A stretch of 64,000 nt of DNA from contig VIIQ02000634.1 of assembly GCA_007449985.2 (NCBI GenBank), positions 62,001 to 126,000 of the forward strand. The letters run 5' to 3'. This document shows, one piece after another, positions 52,246 to 63,300 of the stretch (position 1 is its first letter; each line of letters opens with the position of its first letter). Source of the stretch: Desmodesmus armatus. Lineage: Eukaryota > Chlorophyta > Chlorophyceae > Sphaeropleales > Scenedesmaceae. The notes under the pieces were generated by a model, which did not search any database, had not been told where the DNA came from, and worked only from the letters and a program-made list of their open reading frames with translations. A program made the translations under genes and the position numbers.

Positions 52246-55091
52246 TCAAGGCTCGCAGTGCTCGCCATAGCAGGAGGTGCTTCCCACAGAGATGTGGGCA
52301 TGCTTGTGCTCGGAGCCGTAGGCATAGCCGTGTGCGGAGCCGTAGGTTTTCTTGTCATCGGCGTAGGTCTTGACATCTCCGTACATGGACTTGCCCTTGC
52401 CATAAACGTAGCCGGTGGAGATGGCAGCTGCAGGGCAGAAAGGAGAGAGGGGGTCAGCAGAGGGTGAAACCAGTCATACAACGCTGTTAGCTTGCAAGCT
52501 AGCTGACAGCAAGCAAATGGCAATGTTGGGGCAACACCTGGCGATGTTGCTGTGGCCTGCAGTTGCACGGCAGCACCAACAGCCTCTGTGCATCATGCAT
52601 GATGCTGCAGAATTGCGTGAGGTCCCAGCAGCATTCATGATCAGCCCAGCTGATGCAGATGCCAGGCGTGCAGTCACTACTTTGTTGGATTGTGGCGAGG
52701 CCCAATCCTCTCCCCCACTGGCACACTCTAGCCAGCAGCATCTCAATAAAGAGCAGGGCGAATTGACTTACTGTTCTTCTTGACTGGATACACGGGGGCG
52801 ACGTGCTTCTTTGTGGGGGTCTTCTTGATGGTCAGGAGCTTGCGGTCGAACTGTCCCTCGCCCACGCCCTCAGGCTTCTTGCACTCATGTCCATGGCAGG
52901 CGATGAAGGTGGCGTGGCCGACGGCGTGCTTCTTGTGACTGCCGTAGGCATCCACGCCGACGTGAGAGGAGGCGTATTTCTCCTCAGCCTTGGTGTTGCC
53001 GTATGTGTACACCTTCTCGCCCTTGCCATAGCCAAAGGCAAGGCCCACGGAGTCTGCAGCAACATGTGACAGGCAGCAAACGGCAGTTTGGTGACATCCT
53101 GGCTGTTCACTACTACCTAGTCAGCGGTGGGGTGCGGGGGTGCAACGGCTGGTACGCAGAAGCAGCAACAGCAGTGCTGGGCGTTGCTGCACTGACGTGC
53201 TGAGCATGGCGTAAAAGCAAGCAGCACAGTTACTGTGGCAGCCAGCCAGCTGCACAGCCAAAGCACTGCTGAACCAGTTATGGATCATGGCCAGGGTGCA
53301 GCCGCTGCAGTGATGGAAGGACCCTGCACCCTGCTGTGGCACGGGCACAGCAGTCCAGGGTTGCAGGCAGCAGAAGTATTGTGCATGGGGTGCAGCGCTG
53401 AGCAGGGCGCATTGACTTACTCTTACTGGGTGCAGGGGCGCCATACTTCTCCTTCTTAGCTGGGCCCTTCTTGGCGGGGCGGCCAGCAGCTTGAGCTTGT
53501 TGTCGTCGTTGTCTCCCTGGTCGTTCTCGTCGTCCACGCTCTCAGGCCTCTTGCAGTGTGAACCATGGCAGGCGATGGAGGTGACCTGGCCGACGGCGTG
53601 CTTCTTGTGACTGCCGTAGGCATCCACGCCTGCGTGAGAGGAGGCGTAGTTCTCCCCGGCCTTGGTGTTGCCGTAGGTGTACGCCTTCTCGCCCTTGCCA
53701 TAGGTGAAGGCAAGGCCGACGGAGGCTGCAGCAAGACGAAAGAGGCAGCAAACGGCAGTTGGTGAGGTCATGGCTTTGCGCTACGTAGTATACTGCCTAG
53801 TCAGCCTATTATACTGCCTAGTCAGCAGCTGGGCGTGAGATGCAACAGGAGGTACAGGAGGTAGGCAGACTGCCTGAAGCAGCAACAGCATTGCTGCACT
53901 GGACGCTACCGCGCTGACATGCTGAACATGGCATGAATGCAAGCAACACAGTCACTGCAGCAGCCAGTCAGCTGCACAGCCCAAGCACTGCTGAATCCGT
54001 CATGGATCATGGCCAGGGTGCAGCCACTGCAGTGATGGAAATTACCCTGCACCCTGCTGTGGCACGGGCACAGCAGTCCAGGGTTGCAGGCAGCAGAAGT
54101 ATTGTGCATGGGGTGCAGCGCTGAGCAGGGCGCATTGACTTACTCTTACTGGGTGCAGGGGCGCCATACTTCTCCTTCTTAGCCGGGCCCTTCTTGGTGG
54201 GGGCGGCCAGCAGCTTGCGCTTGTTGTCGTCGTTGTCTCCCTGGTCGTTCTCTTCGTCCACGCTCTCAGGCCTCTTGCAGTGTGAACCATGGCAGGCGAT
54301 GGAGGTGACCTGGCCGACGGCGTGCTTCTTGTGACTGCCGTAGGCATCCACGCCTGCGTGAGAGGAGGCGTAGTTCTCCCCCGCCTTGGTGTTGCCGTAG
54401 GTGTACGCCTTCTCGCCCTTGCCATAGGTGAAGGCAAGGCCGACGGAGGCTGCAGCAAGACGCGAGAGGCAGCAAACAGCAGATTGTGTGAAATGCTGAG
54501 CACTACCTGGTCAGCAGCTGGGTGAGAGGGTGCAACAGCCGGTATGCAAAGGCAGCAACAGCAGTGCTGCACTGGGCATTGCGCTGATGTGCTGAAGATG
54601 TCACGAATGCAAGGAGTACAGTCACTGCGGAGCCAGTCAGGTGCACAGCCCAAGCGCTGACAAAGTCATTATGGCCAGGGTGCGGCCTACTGCTTTGATG
54701 ATCAGGAATCATGCAGGATGCGTCCGGGGTCGCAAGCTGCAGTGCTGCAGAGCTGATCAGCCCTCAAACATATCGCATTGACTTACTCTTGCCGGGGGCA
54801 GGGGGGTTGTATCTGACTGGCTTCTTTGGCATGGAGAGCAGGGTCCTGTCCGTTGAGGTTGCCGCAATTTGCTCAACCGTGCCCGCGCCTGCATGCGTCA
54901 CGACAGAGGTGTAGGACTTCGTCTGCTCAGGGACGGAACGCAGTCAGGAGTCGCGAAAGCACAGCAATACGGGTTTCAATGCGTCAACACTGTCGTGTAT
55001 CTTAAAGCACCGCCAACTTACACGCTTCGAGCGCCAGCATGGCCACAACAGCAGCGGAGATCAGCCACACTATGGTCGCTGAGCGCAACAT
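52246..55091 (-). CDS. Secreted modular Tyr/Gly/Lys/His-rich protein
   Basis: Unrecognised secreted protein made of exon-encoded modules. Exons: about 55091-55021 (signal peptide MLRSATIVWLISAAVVAML), 54922-54787, 54449-54144, 53725-53421, 53053-52772, 52427-52246. The three large modules share FTYGKGEKAYTYGNTKAGEN, VDAYGSHKKHAVGQ and a C-H-G-x-x-C pair, then a basic tail with KLL. The last exon ends TSCYGEHCEP. Internal exons are phase 1 at both ends with near-identical donors (A|GTAAGTCAA), so modules can be duplicated without frameshift. Problems: the module at 53725-53421 is 305 nt against 306 in its twin, and the best donor of exon 1 (GCGT|GTAAGT) does not match the only open frame of exon 2. 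A slightly later donor (GCG|GTGCTT) would. A wall or matrix role is plausible from composition but inferred. Confidence 0.72.
53476..53479 (-). other. Apparent 1-nt deletion in a module exon
   Basis: The G4 run here corresponds to a G5 run at 54199-54203 in the twin exon. The shorter run shifts the frame from LLAAPTKKGPAKKEK-type sequence to LLAAP-PRRAQLRRR and makes the exon 305 rather than 306 nt, which would put both downstream exons out of phase. Confidence 0.8.
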
Positions 55092-55567
55092 GTTTGCTGA
55101 GAATGACTTTGCAGGGGGGCAACCCAGCTGAAGGCTGGAGGGATTGAATGTTACGGGGTGTGCTTGCGCTATATATAGATGCGACACCCTTGGATTGGTC
55201 GAGCTGGAGGGGCGACGCCTATTAGCGAGAGCTGCGACTGTTGGTCGTGGCGCGATGTTGGTCGATGTTGGGGCTGTTGGTCGTGGCGCGATGTTGGTCC
55301 ATGTGGGGCGATGGCAGTTTCACTCCGAATGACAGACTGTTGATGGCGAACAACCCATGAAACGCTTCTGACAAGGGGACGTCACACCTGGTTGCAGAGG
55401 GCGCTCTTGCACGCCTGGCCCAACAAACCAACAGCCTCGGGGTCTCGGGTTTTGCTGCCACCGCTGAATATGGGTGCATCAGCAACCGATGTGAGCAGAT
55501 AGGGGACGAAGTCAACTTGTGCAAACAGGTCGCCACGCTACGCTCGCTCTTTGCTTCAACTGCCGAT
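55092..55567. promoter_or_regulatory. Divergent promoter of two secreted-protein genes
   Basis: These 476 bp separate the two start codons. A strong TATA box (TATATATAG, 55170-55178) lies about 80 nt before the minus-strand start. A 25-bp direct repeat (TGTTGGTCGTGGCGCGATGT onward) occurs at 55239-55263 and 55275-55299, in a position to serve as a shared regulatory element. Confidence 0.6.
55239..55299 (+). repeat. 25-bp direct repeat in divergent promoter
   Basis: Two exact 25-bp copies with starts 36 bp apart, between the TATA box of the minus-strand gene and the plus-strand gene. Confidence 0.9.
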
Positions 55568-56721
55568 ATGTCTCGCCACGCGTTGTTTGTCTTGGTATTG
55601 TGCGCCATGCTGGCACTGATTGCAGGTAATGCATCCTCGCATGCTGCAGTCTCACATGTAAATCATAGCAACATGGCAAGATGGTCAAACAGCAGCCCTC
55701 ATGCCAGAATGCTGAACCAACTGGAGTGTGGGTGTAAGGTAGCACACCATGGTAGCTGCCTGTTGTTTGCCATTTCTGCAGGCCAGGAGGAGGCAACGGG
55801 CCCACGACGGATGCTGGCTGCAACAGTCCGATTCAGTGGTGAGTTTGCTCATACAGGACCCTGCATTGTCTGTTTCTACCCATGACCAGGTCATGTGCTG
55901 CCTTCCGCTGGCACCTCTACAGAGCTGTTTCTGGCCCTCTGGCCCATCACATCGATGTCATTGAGAACACTTGAGCGAAGAACATCGCACATTGCAGCTC
56001 AGCTATGCAGGTGCCGCATAGCAAGCACGGCAGCTGCCGCACACCCGTGTGTTGCCATGTTGCGTTATGTTGCTGCAGGATCACCTGGTGATAGCAATGG
56101 CTTCACCTTCAGTGTGGACGGCAAGCTCCCTAATGGTGCCTACAGCTACGGCTCCTCTGTCGCATACAGGATGCCAAAGAGGGGGTCATCGGGCAGGGTG
56201 AGTGTAGGCTACCTAATGGGGCATGGTGTGCGGGCACAATGCACACACAGTGATGCTGTGATGCTGTGATGTTGCTCTCATGTGAATGCTTGCCGTCAGA
56301 AGCATTACAGGCCAGTACTTGAGTGTGTTTCTTGTGCATTGCATGCCGGGTTTGGACATGTCGCTAGTGTGATTCTTACCAATGGTCAATGGCTGACCGC
56401 TGGCTGGCCTTGCACTCATGGACGGCAGCATCAGGCGTGTCCATACAACATTTGATGCCAAGCACAGCATTCCTAGAAACCATCACCTGCTGACTGCTGA
56501 GTGGCCCCTGGACATGCCCTGCCTGCTTGCAGCCCGTGGGGGACTCTAAAGCTGATGCCTCAGCTTCCGGCAGTGGTGACTTTGTCAGAGGCAACGCCAG
56601 GACACATGCTGCTGAGCACTTTGCCTACAGCAATGCCAACTCTCTTGCTATCGACAGGCGTGGGGGTGTCAGGGGTGCGAGGGCAGACACCGACACGGAT
56701 GCCTGCACAGACTGCAAGTGA
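55568..56721 (+). CDS. Small secreted protein, divergent partner
   Basis: A four-exon gene coding 140 residues: 55568-55625, 55782-55838, 56079-56197, 56533-56721, all phases consistent. Exon 1 is a signal peptide (MSRHALFVLVLCAMLALIAG). The mature protein starts QEEATGPRRMLAAT, continues through a Tyr/Ser/Gly segment (LPNGAYSYGSSVAYR) and ends with DACTDCK. The R-R-M-L and C-x2-C elements are loosely like the K/R-R-L-L and C-H-G-x-H-C elements of the neighbouring modular proteins, and the intron style is the same, but overall similarity is too weak to claim homology. No family recognised. Head-to-head placement suggests co-expression with the minus-strand neighbour. Confidence 0.7.
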
Positions 56722-59700
56722 ACAGGTAGGGAGCATGCTGGTGAACCGCATGCACACTCATGCAGCAGCATCCATCAACAACTGTCAGCAAAGAAAGCTC
56801 GCCAGTCCCGGGCCCTAGTTGTGGCGACCTGACAAGCCTGTGATTCGCGGTCCATGCAAGCTTTCAAAGCGCAACTGTTGCGTCCAAGAAGATAGAGCCT
56901 GCATCATCTGCTCTTGTTGCCTTGTATGCGGACTGCACAATCTGACAGCTGCATGAATGCCTGTTACATGCCTTGCAGGTGGACACATGAGCGAGAGGGA
57001 GCTGTCACTGGAGGCAACCATGTTGTACCCACCGAGTCACAACCGTGCCTGTTGTTGGGCTACAAGGATTTCGTGACAAGGACGTTGCAACTGACATGGT
57101 GTTTTGAGTGTTGGATGCTGTCGACAACCTTTCTTGTCACAGAACCTCGGATGGGTGTTCTTGTGATTAGCGTGTGAAAGGCATCTGTCGCCTTGGAGGG
57201 CCTGGTTTATTAGATGTCAGTAGATGTCACTAAGGTGGCATTAGGTGTTGTTTAGCTGTCAAAAGCATGAACAGGCTGAGTTGACTTGTTGCTTGCAGTT
57301 GTCACATTGAGGTTGTTGCATCGAGCTGGTGAGTTGAGTTGGTGAAGCTTGCAGGTTGGCGTACCACACTACAGTGGTTTATTTATGTCTGCGGTTGTTG
57401 ACGCCTGTTTTTGGTCACCCATGGTCTTGGAGCATGTGGTAATACCAGTGGGGTGATTGTGCATTGATGGTACTTGAGTTGGCCATGCCTCGGGTTCGGG
57501 GGTCGCTGGGAGGGCTGGTTGACTACTTGCCTTCAGAACTCCCAGAATAAGCGGTACCACCGCATGGTATGCTTTTGTTTCATTTGGCCACATCCAGGTG
57601 TGGCCCTGCAGCTGAGTGGTTGGAATTCGAATCAATTGATGTGTGGCCGCCTACGGTGAATGTGAGCTGTTTCGGCAACAACAAGGGGGTGATTCGGGTA
57701 TTGTAAGCCCTGCCTGGGTTTGAGTCAGGCTTTGCACTATGCCGATGAATGGCAGGGCTCAGATCGGTCACCAAAGTCACACACCCCTAGGGGATTATTA
57801 CCAAGCCTTGGCTACTGGCAGTTGTTGTGGCGTGTTTCACGCAGTAGTGGTGGTGCTGGTTGATGGTTGCTCAGTGGTTCAACCACTGTTTCAGAGGTCT
57901 CTTCTGAGCCAAACCCCCCAAGAGTTGCCGTAGCTGGTCTTGTCAGGATGGGCAAATCTGGTGACGTAATGATGACTGCACGCTCTGCCTGTACACATGC
58001 GCAAGATGATACTGATTGCAAAAGACACCATGTTGCCATATCCGGCAGCATTATACTAATTCGTTGATCCATCATGGCACATTGCCAGCACACACCTGAC
58101 ACCGCCTCAAATAGTTCATGCCAGCCGCACCGTGACAGCAACACCCGGGGTTGAGGTTGTCACCAGTGGTGACAACTCAAGCACTGGCTCGACCCAGTTG
58201 CACTGCAAGAGACTCCGGCACCCCGTTGGGTATGCTTGTTGAACTTCTTCCGTGCACCTATCCTTGCAGTTCAACCCAGAAAGAAGCCGTAACCAGAACA
58301 CAACAGCAAAGAAAGGAATGAAAGATAAGTCAAGTACAGGAGCATACAGAAATGCCAAAACTTCTAGTAGAAGGTACAGAAAGGACAGCAGCGCTTGCAG
58401 GCGCCAGCAGCGGCACAACCCCATTGGAGCACGATGCAACACTGAACATTGTCGACTGATCGTTGGGTAGCTCAGCACTGCCCCTGGAGTGCCACCATCT
58501 GCTGTGCAGCATGCCATCGTAAGCACCACTTGCCGACATAACAGCAGCATATTTTGCCTAGTAGGTCATACTGATGTAGTGAGGCATAACTGGGTTGCAT
58601 CCGGCTGCCATCAGCGCACTGGCAGGTGTTCAACACCAGGGCCTGCGCAGGTGTGCGTTTACAAGGTGCAAAACCACAGCTTCCCCACAGCTCAGTCATA
58701 TTCATATCGCATCGATGGCATGCGCTACCGCGTAAGCATGCTGCAGGCAGTTAACCTGAACCTGCCGATGGCGCTGAAGTGAAGAAACTGGGAACAGCCT
58801 TAGCAGTGGCGGGCGCAGTTGACTACTGTGGTGAGTGACTGTGAAGCTCAGGAGGTATCTGCAGCAGGCTTCCTAGGCCGCCTGAAGGCCTGGGCCACCC
58901 GCAGATGGCATATGCTGTTAACATGTGCAAGGCGTTGGCTTGTTCATGTCATGGTTCACTGTACCACCGTAGCAGCCGCAATCTGCCGGATACTATCGTA
59001 GACTGGGTACACGTCTCAACCCAAGTTTGGTCATGTGCGATGTGGAATTCATCAACATAAACCACTCTAGGTGCAAGCTGCCAACAGGCACTACCACTGC
59101 TGGCAGTGTGCTTCTGGCAGAGGCACATCAGCATGCAACACTGCGGCAAGTAAACTCAACTGCAACAGGGAAGAAAGCCAAGAAGACTTCCAAAGTTGGC
59201 TGGCAGCACCAGAGCAACTGAATCATCTAAGGGTTTAGATTTAGTCTGAGCTGTGTGGAGTTCTTTTGGCGCACTGCCTTGGTGTGCTGCACTGTAGTGC
59301 AGCACCACGAACTGGTGTGCCACAGTGTGCATGCATGCATGCTCCCATGCGTGCTAGCATTGGGAGGGATTAAGCACAGGGGCTTATGGCTGTTGAATGC
59401 ATACTTGATTGTTTGATGGATGGGGACAATTTGTGGTATGATCCAATTGGAACGCTCAAACCTGGGTTACTGCAGGTTGTTTGCTGTCAATAGTGAGAAG
59501 GGACCTGGAAGTATCATGTTGGCTAATTCAGTACCCACCACCTCATGCATGAGTTGGGGCAATCAGGAGCCAGGGAAGTGTTACGCGCCAAGACAGACCA
59601 ACACAATACAACTTGTATTGTGTACATGGCACGCTCCGTACAAGTTCACACAAACACAACCATACATGTTTGCCACACTTTAGTATATCAAGTATAGGCG

Positions 59701-60347
59701 CTTCTATCAACTTGTGCCTGAACCAGACCAACCAACAACTGCTGAACCAACTGAGCTACATTCATTGAGGCTTGACAACTTTATTGCCCAGAAAACCAAA
59801 TCAGAACATATATACCCCAGACAGCACTGGGCATTGACTAAGTATAAGGGGCCGAACAGGATAGCGCGGTGCCACAATCAAGCAGCACAAGGGATACAAG
59901 GCAGCTGGTGAGCAGGCTATAAGCGCCCACCGCAGTATCCTGCCGTGCATTGTGCTACACTGTGTCGCCTACACATTCTTCGAAGCACAGACGTGACGCC
60001 CCATCATTGGCTGTGTGCCACGGTGGACTGTCAGCCTCAGTGTCATCCCCAGTGACAGCCTGCACAGACAGAATCACGTGGCAGCAAGGGGTCAGCTTGT
60101 CTCACTGCCATTGATTATTCTGCAGGGTGTTGCTGTTGGTGCCTGCACAATAGCATCCTGCTGGCTGGCGGCGGCATGCTGAAAGTCCCAGCATGAAGTC
60201 TTGTGTCAGCAGCCCAAAATTACCTCCAAGTTGAAGCTCTACAACGGAAAGGTCGCAGTAGATGAATCAGTTACTGCCCAAACAAAACAACCAGCCATGT
60301 GAATTTGCCAACCTGCCCTGCCCTGCTTACCTGAATTGAGTGTGGAA
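56722..60347. other. 3.6-kb region with no firm gene; possible stray exons
   Basis: No complete gene could be built. Between 58650 and 59220 (+) there are exon-like pieces: after TGCGCAG a frame reads VCVYKVQNHSFPTAQSYSYR and ends at a CGC|GTAAGC donor, and near 59100 a frame reads AGSVLLAEAHQHATLRQ and later GKKAKKTSKVG to a stop. They have the Tyr/Lys flavour of the neighbouring secreted family but no joining start or signal peptide. Small palindromes lie at 58151-58180 and 59601-59623. Confidence 0.4.
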
Positions 60348-63300
60348 TCAGGGCTCAACTGCAGCCTTCTTGCAGTGGTCGCCATGGCAGGAGTCAGCCT
60401 CGACGGCGACGTGGCCATGCTTCTTCTTTGAGCCGTGGGCCTCACCATATGCCTTAGCGTAGGTCTTCTTCTCATCAGCGTAGGTCTTGGCATCTCCGTA
60501 GCTGGACTCGCCCTTGCCATACACGTAGGCGTTAGACTTGCTGTCTGCAGGCAGAGAGGGGGCAGCACAGGGTGGCAGCAGGTCAACACAGCTGACAGCA
60601 TGCACTGTCCATGGCATGGTGGTGCCAACAATGGTGGTCAGGCTGGCAGTGTTGCTGTGGCTGCCTGTTGCATGCCAGCTGCAGCCATCCAGCACCGACA
60701 GCCTCTCCATGGATGCATGCAGCAGCCGGTGTGATGCACAGGCCGGCGGGTGTGCTCAGCTGATGCTGCAGGGGCCAGGGATTTGCGACCTGTCACTGCT
60801 GTGTTGGGCTGTGGCTGGGCACTGTCCCCTGCCAGGAACCCATTGGCACCCTCTAGGACAGCGGGAGGCAGCATCAGTCCAGGTGCTGAGCGTTTTGACT
60901 TACCCTTCCTCCTGGGTGGCCCATACACGGGGTGCTTCTTTGGGGCAGCCTGCTTCTGGCTCAGCAACAGGCGCTTGTAGCCGTTCTCCGCGGGGGTGTC
61001 GTCCTTCTTGCAGTGGCCGCCATGGCAGGAGTCAGTTGAGATGACAACGTGGCCATGCTTCTTCTTTGAGCCGTGGGCCTCACCATATGCCTTGGCGTAG
61101 GTCTTCTTCTCATCAGCGTAGGTCTTGGCATCTCCGTAGGAGGACTCGCCCTTGCCATACACGTAGGCGGTGGAGATGCTGTCTGCAGGCAGAGAGGGGG
61201 CAGCAGAGGGTGGCAGCAGGTGAAGAGGACATCTGTCAGCATGCACTGGTGGTGCCGACATTGCTGGTCAGGCTGGTAGTGTGACTGTGGCTGCCTGTTG
61301 CATGCCAGCTGCAGCCATCCAGCACTGACAGCCTCTCCATGGATGCATGCAGCAGCCGGTGTGATGCACAGGCCGACGGGTGTGCTCAGCTGATGCTGCA
61401 GGGGCCAGGGATATGCGGCCTGCCACTGCTGTGTTGGGCTGTGGCTGGGCACTGTCCCCTGCCAGGAACCCATTGGCACACTCTAGGACAGCGGGAGGCA
61501 GCATCAGTCCAGGTGCTGAGCGTTTTGACTTACCCTTCCTCCTGGGTGGCCCATACACGGGGTGCTTCTTTGGGGCAGCGTGCTTCTGGCTCAGCAACAT
61601 GCGCTTGAAGCCGTTCTCCGCGGGGGTGTCGTCCTTCTTGCAGTGGTCGCCATGGCAGGAGTCAGCTTCGATGACGATGTGGCCATGCTTCTTCTTTGAG
61701 CCGTGGGCCTCACCATATGCCTTAGCGTAGGTCTTCTTCTCATCAGCATAGGTCTTGGCATCTCCGTAGCTGGACTCGCCCTTGCCATACACGTAGGCGG
61801 TGGAGATGCTGTCTGCAGGCAGAGAGGGGGCAGCAGAGGGTGGCAGCAGGTGAAGAGGACATCTGTCAGCATGCACTGTCCATGGCATGGTGGTGCCGAC
61901 ATTGTTGATCAGGCTGGTAGTGTTGCCGTGGCTGCCTGTTGCATGCCAGCTGCAGCCAGCCAGCAGTACTGACAGCCTCTCCATGGATGCATGCAGCAGC
62001 CGGTGTGATGCACAGGCCGGCGGGTGTGCTCAGCTGATGCTGCAGGGGCCAGGGATATGCGGCCTGTCACTGCTGTGTTGGGCTGTGGCTGGGCACTGTC
62101 CCCTGCCAGGAACCCATTGGCACACTCTAGGACAGCGGGAGGCAGCATCAGTCCAGGTGCTGAGCGTTTTGACTTACCCTTCCTCCTGGGTGGCCCATAC
62201 ACGGGGTGCTTCTTTGGGGCAGCTTGCTTCTGGCTCAGCAACAGGCGCTTGTAGCCGTTCTCTGCGGGGGTGTCGTCCTTCTTGCAGTGGTCGCCATGGC
62301 AGGAGTCAGTTGAGATGACAACGTGGCCATGCTTCTTCTTTGAGCCGTGGGCCTCACCATATGCCTTGGCGTAGGTCTTCTTCTCATCAGCGTAGGTCTT
62401 GGCATCTCCGTAGGAGGACTCGCCCTTGCCATACACGTAGGCGGTGGAGATGCTGTCTGCAGGCAGAGAGGGGGCAGCAGAGGGTGGCAGCAGGTGAAGA
62501 GGACATCTGTCAGCATGCACTGGTGGTGCCGACATTGTTGATCAGGCTGGTAGTGTTGCTGTGGCTGCCTGCTGCATGCCAGCTGCAGCCAGCCAGCAGT
62601 ACTGACAGCCTCTCCATGGATGCATGCAGCAGCCGGTGTGGTGCGCAGGCCGGCGGGTGTGCTCAGCTGATGCTGCAGGGGCCAGGGATATGCGGCCTGT
62701 CACTGCTGTGTTGGGCTGTGGCTGGGCACTGTCCCCTGCCAGGAACCCATTGGCACACTCTAGGACAGCGGGAGGCAGCATCAGTCCAGGTGCTGAGCGT
62801 TTGACTTACCCTTCCTCCTGGGTGGCCCATACACGGGGTGCTTCTTTGGGGCAGCCTGCTTCTGGCTCAGCAACATGCGCTTGAAGCCGTTCTCCGCGGG
62901 GGTGTCGTCCTTCTTGCAGTGGTCGCCATGGCAGGAGTCAGCTTCGATGACGATGTGGCCATGCTTCTTCTTTGAGCCGTGGGCCTCACCATATGCCTTA
63001 GCGTAGGTCTTCTTCTCATCAGCATAGGTCTTGGCATCTCCGTAGCTGGACTCGCCCTTGCCATACACGTAGGCGGTGGAGATGCTGTCTGCAGGCAGAG
63101 AGGGGGCAGCAGAGGGTGGCAGCAGGTGAAGAGGACATCTGTCAGCATGCACTGTCCATGGCATGGTGGTGCCGACATTGTTGATCAGGCTGGTAGTGTT
63201 GCCGTGGCTGCCTGTTGCATGCCAGCTGCAGCCAGCCAGCAGTACTGACAGCCTCTCCATGGATGCATGCAGCAGCCGGTGTGATGCATAGGCCGGCGGG

